This document shows, one piece after another, positions 1-9,373 of a DNA stretch of 64,000 nucleotides. How positions within the stretch are numbered: the first letter of the stretch is position 1; every line of letters starts with the position of its first letter. The stretch comes from Volutella citrinella (taxonomy: Eukaryota > Ascomycota > Sordariomycetes > Hypocreales > Nectriaceae), in the NCBI GenBank assembly GCA_034401135.1, contig JAWZSP010000002.1:4216001-4280000 (forward strand), in the 5' to 3' direction. The position numbers were made by a program, and so were the translations under genes. The notes under the pieces were generated by a model. That model saw only the letters and a program-made list of their open reading frames with translations, searched no databases and was not told the origin of the DNA.

Positions 1-1
1 T

Positions 2-648
2 AAACCCGAGGACTTCCCGCCGTTGTTTGGAAGTCTTGCCGACGCCTACACAATTCGACGCTTCTGGGGGTAAGGCATGCACAATCTGTTCCATGGAATA
101 TCACTAATGTCATTGCGCATAGTACATTCTGGCACCAAAACTGCCGATGGGCCCTCACATCAGTCAGCGAATTTGTCTGTGTAGACGTGCTGGACCTCGA
201 GCGGTCGTCTCTATTGGCTCGCAGGCTAGGCATCTTCATCGTCTTTTTGCTGTCGGGAGCCGTGCATGCGGTTACGGACAGGTATTGTTGGCAAACTACC
301 GACATGATGCCCACGTTTGCATTCTTCGCCTCCTTTGCCATTGCCATTGCCCTCGAGGACGGCGTCCAGGCACTGTTCAAAGAGAGTCAAGCCGCAAACG
401 CCAAGGACGGCGACACCAAGAAGCCCAGCGACGTCCGCCGATGGCACAAATTTGCGGGTTACGCGTGGGTGGCGTCCTGGATGGTAATGACGGCGCCCTG
501 GTTCATATTCCACCCGACTCGCATGCCCGGGCCGGTCAAGTGGATCGTCCCATTCAGCTTGGAGAGCGCCATCGGGATGCCGAACCTGGCGATGCTTATG
601 GTTGGCAGTGGTATTCTTTTGAAGCTGGCGATTGGTGGAGAGATTTAG
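2..648 (+). CDS. Wax-synthase-domain (MBOAT, Tri7-like) acyltransferase, C-terminal part
   Basis: The 5' end lies outside the window. From base 2 the frame reads the conserved segment before the active site (PPLFGSLADAYTIRRFWG). A 53-bp GT-AG intron at 70-122 follows, and the next exon continues TFWHQ and runs to a TAG at 646-648. The FWG-TFWHQ pair and the later SGAVHAVTD segment with its histidine are typical of fungal wax-synthase-domain membrane acyltransferases (established family knowledge; Tri7-like members O-acetylate secondary metabolites). Hydrophobic stretches after the histidine fit the last membrane helices. Its substrate cannot be told, because its neighbours are off the window. 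A second, complete member of the family lies at 18324-19628. Confidence 0.85.
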   Translation, partial: TRGLPAVVWKSCRRLHNSTLLGVRHAQSVPWNITNVIAHSTFWHQNCRWALTSVSEFVCVDVLDLERSSLLARRLGIFIVFLLSGAVHAVTDRYCWQTTDMMPTFAFFASFAIAIALEDGVQALFKESQAANAKDGDTKKPSDVRRWHKFAGYAWVASWMVMTAPWFIFHPTRMPGPVKWIVPFSLESAIGMPNLAMLMVGSGILLKLAIGGEI

Positions 649-888
649 AATCGCGACTCTGCGAAGAAAAGAGGCATGTCTGGGAACTCAACTGGCTTTG
701 GGTGTTCGGGGAAAAGGAAAAGGCTGTGTTATGAAATACAGAGAAGAGCAGTCTAGCAGTCTGTCATGTTTTAGATGAAAAGCACGAAGATGCTGTGCAA
801 TGCAAGGTATTGATTTAGTTATATACCTAACTACAACTTCTTGCCTAGCTTCAACTCATGCGAGTCGTGTCCTAGCTCACTGCCTCTA

Positions 889-1449
889 TCATTTTGCTGC
901 TGGATTAATGTTGGATCCATAGGCGATGACAATTGGCGACGTATCGCTACTCTTGGCTGCGTCCGGTCTTGCTGTGCCAGTAGTGGGACGTTGCTGGCTA
1001 GCTGCAGCGCGTGCATGTTCAGGAATATGAGGCCCTATATCGATGACAATTGACTCGGTCTTATTCTCATCCCCGTCATCTCCCTCGGTCCTAGTCGTCT
1101 GCCGTCTGCCGTCAGCGGCGACACCAGCAGGAGTGTCATCTATAATGACCTCCAATCTATTATAGACACAAGTAAACTGAGAATTTTTCATCTTCTCAGC
1201 GGCCAGCTTAACCTCGTCCTGGCGGAGCATGTTGATTGTGATTCCTTCAGTGAGATACCCGCTATCGTGTTTGGGGAATTTAACCGTATGGACATGGAAG
1301 TCCCTGAGCTTTATGGCGATCCACTCAACGACGTCTTTCTGTTTGGCGTACTGCGGAAGGCCCTTGACGCGGAATGGGTAAACCTGGGCTGGGGATGGTG
1401 GATTCTGTAGCGGCTGCGATGGGCCAACGGTACGTTGGCTGCGTTGCAT
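889..1449 (-). CDS. Hypothetical protein with an RRM-like fold region
   Basis: One uninterrupted frame of about 186 codons from the ATG at 1449; an in-frame ATG at 1491 is also possible. Roughly residues 22-100 alternate short beta-like and helical stretches (VYPFRVKGLP, KDVVEWIAIKL, GITINML, EVKLAAEKM), which resembles an RNA-recognition-like fold, but I do not recognise a named family. The C-terminal half is polar, rich in D, E, T and A, and probably disordered. No signal peptide or membrane segment is visible. It could be a real small gene, a fragment of a larger one or a chance frame; its sequence looks more protein-like than the other long frames nearby. Confidence 0.45.
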   Translation of the reverse strand: MQRSQRTVGPSQPLQNPPSPAQVYPFRVKGLPQYAKQKDVVEWIAIKLRDFHVHTVKFPKHDSGYLTEGITINMLRQDEVKLAAEKMKNSQFTCVYNRLEVIIDDTPAGVAADGRRQTTRTEGDDGDENKTESIVIDIGPHIPEHARAAASQQRPTTGTARPDAAKSSDTSPIVIAYGSNINPAAK

Positions 1450-2387
1450 AGTGGGATGAATTGAACAACCACTGGTAAAGGGTGAAAGCAAGAACAGGAT
1501 AAAGAGAGATTGCCGAAGGCCTGCAAGGTATGCCTGAGGGTGATGCGAGGCGAGAAACTGGAGCCTGGAATTCTTATAGTTATTGTTTATTGGCTGCTAC
1601 GATGCTCATCTCTCTATCCCAGTCTAGCAACAGCTCATCACTGAGTTACTTTGCTGTGATGTACGGCCGCGCGACTGGATGTAGCCTCAATCAAGGCTTG
1701 AAGCCCAACTTGCATTGTTGTATTTTCCGAGGGCGAGAAGCAGACTGACACTTGACACGCCATCACAGAGGCTATTTAGTGGTTGTTTTTTCGCGGCCAA
1801 ACATATCCAAGTGAATCAATACATTTCTCGAGGAAGGATACCACCTTTTTCTGCAGGAACTTTCACAGTCCTTGCGTTTCCCTTACATGCTTGTGAATGT
1901 TACCTGAAAGGGTTTCTCGCCAACGACAGGCGCTTGCAAATACCGTTGCAGCACTCGTTCCTCAGAGAAAGGTGTTACTTGCGACGCGAATGGATGCTGA
2001 GTCACACAGATGTTGTATTCAACATTGCTCTGAGATAAATTACGAGTTATGGGCCGTATTAGCAAGATAACCTAGAATGACCTCTGAACAAACTGGCGGC
2101 TAAATAGAGAAATGGCGTGGCTTTATCCGTAATAGGACTGGAATTCTCAATACTGCGATAGGCGGGGTTGTCACCAGCCACCGCTTGACCATTGCGCGTT
2201 CCTTCCTAATCTGTCGCTTCGTATCTATCCCGCCTCGGATCAACATTGATCCCGACGCCCCAAGCCCGCCAGGTGCGACAGCAGGTGCGACAGTCATTCA
2301 GAGTCATGTTGATCAAACAATACGCTCAGGAAAGCTTTGTCTTGGCACCTCAATCGCTCGTGTTTCTGGCCCACTGACTCATCCATC
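1450..2387. other. Intergenic, no gene seen
   Basis: About 0.94 kb. Only short, low-quality frames are present. A 12-bp direct duplication (AGGTGCGACAGC) sits near 2270-2292, shortly before the aminopeptidase gene. Otherwise this is presumably the promoter region of that gene. Confidence 0.6.
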
Positions 2388-3921
2388 ATGCTGGGAGCCA
2401 TCCGCGCCGGGCTTCTGCTGCCCCTACTAAGCTCCGTCGTCCTAGGGGATGTCGTGGGGCAATCTGACCATTCCGTCCGCCAACAACCATCAGAGCAGCG
2501 CGTCATTGAGACGAGCGGCCGACACCACGCTCACCCAGCCATCATCGCCGCCCTGGACAAGCACCCCGATCCCGTGGATGCGTACCTGTCGCTGCGCCCC
2601 GATGAAGCCGACGTGCTCGCCCAGCGTCGCCTCCTCCACGTGGTGGGCGAGGAGAAGCCCGCCTGGCTGACCGAGGGCGATAAGATGCGCCTGCGTCGCG
2701 TGGGCAAGAAGTTCATTGACATTACCGACCACGCCGACTTTTACGCCCAGCAAGAAGTCGGCACTAAGGTTGCTGGCAAGGCTCGTAAGTCGTGCGTGTA
2801 TTGCCCAGCTCGTGCCCGAGGCTGACACCGCCCTCTAGACCTCCCTGACCTGTCGCACCAGAGGTACATCAAGCCGCTGTTCGCCCAGGTCTCGACGGAG
2901 CGGATGCACAATGACCTCAAGCACCTGACCAGCTTCTACACGCGCTACTTTGGCAGCACCGAGGGCGAGAAGAGCGCCCTGTGGCTGCACGATCAGGTCG
3001 CCGACATTGCCCGCAGCGCGCCCTTCCACACGCGCATCTCGCTCGAGTTCTTCACCCACCCGTTCCCCCAGTCGTCCATCATTGCCCGCTTCGAACCCAA
3101 GGTGAAGAACTTTTCTGCGCCCCTCACCATCATCGGCGCTCACCAGGACTCGATGAACTACCTGTTCCCGCTGCTCCCTGCGCCGGGTGCTGACGACGAT
3201 GGCTCCGGCACCGTCAGCATTCTCGAGGCTTTCCGCGTGCTCGCCCAGTCCGGATTCACGCCCTTGAATGGCCCGGTTGAGTTCCACTGGTATGCCGCTG
3301 AGGAGGGCGGTCTTCTTGGCAGTCAGGCGATTGCGCGGTACAAGAAGGAGTCGGGCGCTCGCATTGGCGCCATGATGGAGTTTGTGAGTCGTCAGAATGC
3401 CTCCTCTGCCGCCCGCATCTAACCACCGGATAGGATATGACTGCATTCATTGCAAAGAATGCCACCGAGTCCATTGGCTTCATCAAGACAGAGGCGGATG
3501 CTTCACTCACCGACTGGGCTCTTGCACTGGCCAAGGAGTACATCTCCATCCCGGCTCATGTCTACACCCTGCCGAGGCAAGTTTTCGTGACCATCTCACG
3601 CGACCATAGACTAATAGCAAACAGCGGGGCTGGATCCGACTACATGTCGTATACCCAGATGGGCTATCCATCGGCCTTTGCGTCCGAGGGCAACCCCAGC
3701 GCCAACGGCGGCCTGCCCGGCGACTTTGACCCGTACGTCCACGGCATCAAGGACACGATGGATGTGGACGACGAGACTGGAAAGTTTTCAGTTGACGTAA
3801 GACTAAGACCCCTACAGCACCTTGTACAATGACTGACCCTTTCTAGCACATGGCTCGCTTCTCAGAGCTCGCCATCGCATATGTCATTGAGCAGGCAGGC
3901 TGGGACAATAAGTGGAGGTAG
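2388..3921 (+). CDS. Secreted M28-family zinc aminopeptidase (leucine aminopeptidase type)
   Basis: Five exons (2388-2784, 2839-3383, 3434-3576, 3625-3796, 3847-3921) give 1332 nt, or 443 residues, with consistent phase. The N-terminus is a signal peptide (MLGAIRAGLLLPLLSSVVLG). Metal-ligand motifs of fungal M28 aminopeptidases are clear: GAHQDS, PGADDDGSGT and the catalytic AAEEGG; a late GSDYMSY segment should supply the last ligands. The enzyme would be secreted and remove N-terminal residues from peptides (family knowledge). The propeptide-like region (about 20-90) is usual for this group. The third intron uses a GC donor (GCAAGT at 3577); the reading frame on both sides requires it. The gene is convergent with the PLP enzyme downstream, with 116 bp between their stop codons. 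Confidence 0.92.
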
Positions 3922-4037
3922 ATTGATTCAATACTGACATGCGTTTTGGCGTTCACATGCATTTGGTTATTCATTTCCGGATTTGGTTCATCATGTACAT
4001 ACGTTCGTTTAGATCTGACAACCCACACCTTCGTTCC

Positions 4038-5397
4038 TCAGCGTTTCTTAACAATCGTCTCCAAAGCAGAGATGACCTCCTTGATCTCATCCGCTGTGAC
4101 CAGTTAGCTCACTCAATACAGCATCGGGTAGGTCGGCTTACCTGTGTTATAGTGCGCCATGCTCACTCTCACAATCCCGTCTACAGGATCGAGTCCCAGC
4201 ACGTCCTTGATCAGACGGTGGGAGTAGAAATGCCCCCACCGAAAGCCAAGCCGAGTCTCGGCTTCGACGGCCTCGACCAGCTCGCGAGAGCCCCAGCCTT
4301 GGACCTTGAAGCTGATGATGGGCAGACGGATCTTTGAGTCGGCAGTCTCCTCGCCATAGATTGTGACATCCTCCCGCTTTGTCAGATATCCAAGGAGAAG
4401 AGACTGGAGTTGTGTCTCCTGAGCCTCCACCTCGCCCCAGCCGCCATCCAGCATGTCTACGAGGGTAGGAATGCAGGCGACAAGCTCGTATGTGCACCCG
4501 GCCAAACCAAGCTTGTTCTCGAGAGTCGCAGCGGGGTTGAAGTAGTGCCTAAGCGAGGTCATGACCGTCTGAGCATGCCGGCTGGCATACAGCATTGACA
4601 CATGCGGCCCATATACCTTGTACCACGAGAAACAGTAGAAATCAACCCCCATGTCCTTGACATCGATGGGCCGATGGGGAGCATACGCGACTCCGTCCAC
4701 GCTGACGAGAATCCCCGGGCTGTGCTGACGAGCAAGGGCAGTGATGGCCTTTACGTCATGAATAGTCCCGAGGATGTTGCTGCAATTAGTGAAGACCAGA
4801 AGCCGAGTCCTCTCTGACAGAAGCGGCTTCAGACTCTCGGGAGTCAGCTTCGGATTGTTGGTATCCTGGCTTGTGGGATTCCACCACGTCACTTTGAGTT
4901 GCTGGCGGGCCGCCAAGCTTACCCACGAGGCCAAGTTGGCTTCGTGGTCGAGCGAGGAGAGGACTATTCCGTCTCCCGGCTGGAATTTCAACGTCTGCGA
5001 CAGGTTTCTGAACAGCTGCGTAGTAGAGGAGCCAAAGACTAGCCCAGTTAGCGGCGATTGCGACGAGAATGGGAGGCCATGCACTCACCGACTTCGTCTC
5101 TCGATGCCTTGATGTACTGCGCTCCTGCCTGGAATCCCTTCTCGACTGCGGCCGTGGACTGGCGTCCTATGTCGTAGGACGCCCCCAGCTGGACATTTGA
5201 GCCGATGAGATAGTCTCGAATGCTGCCAGGGATCAATTAGAGGCGTGGTAAGTGCTGTCATGGGCAAGGCTGGCTTACGCATCAGCCACAGCGCCCAAGA
5301 TCTGGCTTCCGCCGGCGTTGTCCAAGTAGACCTGGTTGCCGGCTAGCGAGGGGAACTTGGCCCTAAGGGCATCAATATCGGTTTGCTTGGATGCCAT
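4038..5397 (-). CDS. Class V PLP-dependent aminotransferase (cysteine desulfurase-like)
   Basis: Four exons (5279-5397, 5089-5222, 4142-5038, 4038-4093) give 1206 nt, or 401 residues. The N-terminus reads FPSLAGNQVYLDNAGGSQ, the start typical of class V folds; GSSTTQLF and SSLDHEANLASWV match the cofactor-phosphate and substrate regions. The Schiff-base lysine is in FSWYKVYGPH. No signal peptide is present, so it is probably cytosolic. Many fungal proteins of this type are annotated as cysteine desulfurase-like or isopenicillin-N-epimerase-like, but the true substrate is usually unknown; I do not see the mobile-loop cysteine that would make a desulfurase claim safe. The last exon is only 56 nt and is needed to complete the C-terminal helix. 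Confidence 0.88.
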
Positions 5398-6400
5398 TTT
5401 GGTGGTGTTCTCGAACTGGAGCGGTTGGAAGTCAGCTGGTGGGAAGGTTGGAGTCTGTGGCTAGCTTTGCAAGATCGAGGCACTTCTAGGACGAGGAGTG
5501 CTGATCAGCTCAGTTGATTGGACGCCCTGCCGAGGTCGTGAGGGGGTGAGACTCCGCAGATAAGCGAGAGTTGCATCTAGGTGGGAGAAACATTGCCCAG
5601 CATTCCAAGCGCATATAAACACTATGGTGGCCCAACTAGGTGGCTTGCTTGCTGTTGAATGATATTACCCCATCCAAACCTACAGTACAAAACACCTCTG
5701 TGCGATATGCTTCATCTTGAGGTGTTTTTGTTCTGTATTCCATGCTGAGATGCAGAGTGACCCACCCGCTTCACTCGACCTGATGAGCGCGCCCTGTACG
5801 AATGTCGTCAATTGGTGGGGCCTCCTCTCCCATCAGAAAAGATATATTGGCTATTGATGAATCTCGACGGCATCAATTCGTCCTAGCGCGCTGCAAAAAG
5901 TGTCGATGCATGGTGGCGCTGGCGGCGCTGGCCTAGTCACCCCGTCTGGCCCTGCTTGACATGGCGATTTACCCCTTTCAGCAGGCCTAGGGGGGCTCAT
6001 CAGCACGGCAGGCCAACCTTGTCGTTGCACCATCTACACGGCTTTGCATAAAGTTGCGCGAGACTCTGGTCGTGGGTATTTATCTACTAGCAGCCATCCG
6101 CCGCCAAGGACTACCACAGTGGCTACGCCTGGTCGTCCCAAGCCATCCCTCCCAGACACTCAGTGTGACAATCGTTATCCCGTTCCGGGTCTTCTTGTCT
6201 GCTTTTCGGTCTGTCGGGGCCTGTGTTCTCAGTTCCGAGCTTTATCGGCTGTCAAGTCTGGCAACAGAAACCAGGAGCCCAGCGTCAACCAGCCCAGTGG
6301 TCGCCAGTCTACACCTTAACATGTGTTATCGGAGAAACCCCCCCCAAATCATAGAAAGGGTAATTGGTGGTATTCTTACAGAGATTTCTAGGTGTCACGG
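5398..6400. other. Intergenic, no gene seen
   Basis: About 1.0 kb upstream of the PLP enzyme and downstream of the F-box gene. A 123-codon frame at 6054-6425 has no recognisable protein features. No tRNA or strong repeat was seen. Confidence 0.6.
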
Positions 6401-7441
6401 CTACTCTAGGTTGGGCTCAATATGATGGCAACTCCTGATATGCTCAAGTAAATCCTGCTTCGTCCACTCCCGGAGCTCAGCTTTCTGCAAACGATCCCTC
6501 AACTCAATCTGCGCTGGAGTCTCGAAATCTGCAGTGCAGGCATGCTTGTACTCCCATCTGCCTGCCGCTCGTGTGTCTGAGCGGCACACCTCGCACCAGA
6601 GGCCGTCCTCAACGACTCCGCTGGGATCAAGATACGGCATACGGACGAATGCCACGCCCCAAGTGCTGCTGTAAGGTGCCCCAGCCTCGTCGGCTTTCCA
6701 GTCCACGAGGCCGAGGCTTGGAACATCGCTCCAGAAACTATAGTTGGGCATCCACTTCTTTGCCCTGCCACCCTGCTCAACCCACGATTGCATCTCCTCC
6801 TTAGATCCGTGGATCTCTAGGCCCAACTTGCAGGCGTGGTTGAGATTTACGACATTTTGACGACGTAGGCCCTTGATGGGCAGCGACTTCATCGTTTTCA
6901 AAAAGCCTACTTGATCTTTGGATAAACCGTACATGCTCTGTGCGTCCTTGACGGAGAGCACCCAGAACCTCATGTTGCGATTGAGACAATAGAAGCATGC
7001 CCGTTCACAGGTGAGGAGACATATAAACGCTCCATATTGGCCACAGCAAGTGCAGCTCTTGCTAGTGAGCACGGCATATAAGTCTTGGAGTGTGTGAAGC
7101 CTGACGATTTGAGCGGTGCCAAGAGCTAGTAGAAAAGGGGCAGCGTGGGAGATAAGGCTCTTGAGCATGCTCAAGCCACTTGCAACTTGCCATGCTCTGT
7201 AGCTTGTGAGCATGAACTGGTGCAGTGTGCCAATGTCGAGGTTCTGGAGTGCGAGACCAACGACTTCAGGGGGCAGCTTGTCGAGGATGCCGATTGACGA
7301 CGGACGGCTTGAACGGCTCAGGTAAGACAGCTCAAGCGAACCATCAAGGTGGATGAGGGCGTCTAGTGTTTCAGGCCAAGATCTAGAATATTCCGACAGC
7401 ACGCGGTCGTCAAGGGCGGGAACTAGAGCAGGAGGAGGCAT
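6401..7441 (-). CDS. F-box protein with Cys-rich middle
   Basis: A single open frame of 346 codons from the ATG at 7441. An F-box lies at about residues 50-90 (ILDKLPPEVVGLALQNL and following), the part that would bind Skp1 in an SCF ubiquitin ligase. At about 130-155 there is a cysteine cluster (SCTCCGQYG, then CERACFYCL) that may bind zinc and is common in this sort of fungal F-box protein. The rest is not recognisable, and no leucine-rich or WD repeats are seen, so the target protein is unknown. The start places the F-box about 50 residues in, which is usual. Confidence 0.85.
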   Translation of the reverse strand: MPPPALVPALDDRVLSEYSRSWPETLDALIHLDGSLELSYLSRSSRPSSIGILDKLPPEVVGLALQNLDIGTLHQFMLTSYRAWQVASGLSMLKSLISHAAPFLLALGTAQIVRLHTLQDLYAVLTSKSCTCCGQYGAFICLLTCERACFYCLNRNMRFWVLSVKDAQSMYGLSKDQVGFLKTMKSLPIKGLRRQNVVNLNHACKLGLEIHGSKEEMQSWVEQGGRAKKWMPNYSFWSDVPSLGLVDWKADEAGAPYSSTWGVAFVRMPYLDPSGVVEDGLWCEVCRSDTRAAGRWEYKHACTADFETPAQIELRDRLQKAELREWTKQDLLEHIRSCHHIEPNLE

Positions 7442-7897
7442 AGCGGCGGGCGATTTGGGCGAAGGATTGCGACTACGACATCAGCGGCTCAGCTGCACAC
7501 GCACCCACTGAGTGGCCTGATGGAAAGAAATCAATAGCGGGGGAACAATGACCCGTGCGGGGCTGAATGAACTGGGTTGGCTTGTCAATATGCTGCATTA
7601 GGGGCTGCTCAGATCATGTTGGAGCCCTGCAACGCCATTGTCGCGATCTACTCGGGCGGACAGGATCTTATTAGCATGGCTTGGCACATTGTGTCTTCCC
7701 GCCGGCACACACAGCCATTGTGGAAAGCGGGGTAATTGTGAGGCGCTCACAAAGTTCCGAGTAGGACACGGGGATCAACAATGGAAGCATGTTGGACGGG
7801 ATTTGTTGACATCAAAACACATGGCCAACCGCTGATGACCAAGTTCTAAATCTCGCTGATGTATATTTAGATATCCTCAACAACCACCTGACGGCCC
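7442..7897. other. Intergenic, no gene seen
   Basis: 456 bp between two genes on the minus strand; it serves as the promoter of the F-box gene and the 3' flank of the methyltransferase gene. No distinctive motif was noticed. Confidence 0.6.
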
Positions 7898-9373
7898 CTA
7901 TTCTGCCTTGGCATCAGGCTTCCTGCCCCAGATTATGTGCACGGGCATGTAGATGTGGATGGAAGGATCGGCCAGCTCCTTCTTGGCCTTTGCAATGAGC
8001 ACCTGGCTCTCCTCCTTGGGCATGCCGAGGACCTTGTCGAAGAGTACGAGCGCGTACGCTTCGATGGCCTGGGTGCACTGCACGAGCTGGAACTTGCCGA
8101 CCTCCTTGAGCTTGGGATCCTTGGGCCATGCGCCCACCGGGATCTGCGCTTGCATTAGCGGCCGTCCGTCTACGGGCGGCTGAGGTGAGGGATGCGTACC
8201 TTGTGGATTTCTTGATGGACGTCTTCGAATCCAGCCTTGATCAGCTTGTCCTTCCACTCGGGCACAGTCTCCAGAGGCTTGCCAAAGGCGTCGCTGCTGG
8301 TGCGGAGAGCTACGGCCCATTGCTGGGCGCCCGTGGCCTTCTCGGCCGTCCCGTCGTCGGAGTAAAACTGTCCTCGCATCGCCTGGATTTCAATGTACCC
8401 GCCGGGGACCAGGTTGTCAAATGCCTTCTTGAACAGGGCCTCGTCGTTGGCGATACAGCCCTCGAGTTCGCGGAGATGGATGAGGTCAAAGGGCGTCTTG
8501 TACACCCACTCGTCCTCGTAGTCGTCCACCTCGAAGATGCAGTTGGGCGGAACCCTAGTTCATGTCAGTGACGACACATGTCTGGTGTTGTGAGGATGGT
8601 ACTTTACCAGTCAGGCTGGATGGGGCTGAGATCTGTGCCAATGACCTCAGCTGATGGATTCTCACTAGCGATGATTTATTAGCATGACTGCTGGTCAAGA
8701 ATAGATGGCATGGCAGTGTACTCTGCGAAGTCTACGGCCCAGATACCGGTTCCAGTGCCGAGATCCAGCACGCGAGAGGGATTCTTGCCAATGGGAGCCA
8801 GGTGCAGCTTGCCATCCAGCATTAGGCTGTAGATGTGATGGACCAAGTCCATACGGCTCTGCTCCTCATCGTCATTTGGCTGTCGATATATTTAGAACCT
8901 TTGCCAAAATTTTACAGACCATGTGCGCGAACTTACCACGGGGTAGGTGCCCTCACGGAACGCATGGTAGCGTCGTCCGTTCTGGAGGTTGTCAGGATGA
9001 TTACATCTACAACCTGTGAACCATACCAACCTCGTATCTAGCATGGCAGAGTCAGTAGAGAATTCTAGGTTCATGACAAATCAGCCTCTCACCTGTAGCT
9101 GTAAATGCTCGACTTTAGGGATGACAGGTAGCTGGAGGATCCGGAGCTTTGCAATAATATCAGCGACTGGTGACGATGTTGCAGGATCAAAAAAAAAAAG
9201 TCCTAAACTAACTCGGATCCCAGCGACGACCCCGCATCTTGCTGGTCATCCTATAGCCCTGTCAGCATGACTCGACTCTACGGAGTCCGGCAAAAAGGGA
9301 ATCCTACGTCGGCCTCGAGGACAGCCGGCTGTTGCGGCGGCGGCGGTTGCGGGGGAGTCTCGTCGGTGGCCAT
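7898..9373 (-). CDS. LaeA-like SAM-dependent methyltransferase
   Basis: Rebuilt from eight exons starting at the ATG at 9373 and ending at the TAG at 7898-7900. In order: a Pro/Gln-rich N-terminus; SSLKSSIYSYRYENGRRYHA with REGTYP (the conserved entry region of LaeA-like fungal methyltransferases); MDLVHHIYSLML; motif I VLDLGTGTGIWA; GTDLSPIQPDW; NCIFEVDDYEDEW; GGYIEIQ; and HKIPVGAWPKDPK near the C-terminus. The family is soluble; some members regulate secondary metabolism while many others have unknown methyl acceptors. The RYE of the entry region is supplied by a 7-nt exon at 9031-9037, flanked by introns 9038-9092 (55 bp) and 8982-9030 (49 bp). All phases fit only when this exon is included. 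Confidence 0.88.

Noticed and set aside
2835..3446. 203-codon minus-strand frame opposite the aminopeptidase
   Set aside because: It is the antisense shadow of the M28 exons, which carry clear metal-binding motifs.
6054..6425. 123-codon plus-strand frame upstream of the F-box gene's 3' end
   Set aside because: No recognisable protein features, and it overlaps the end of the well-supported F-box gene.
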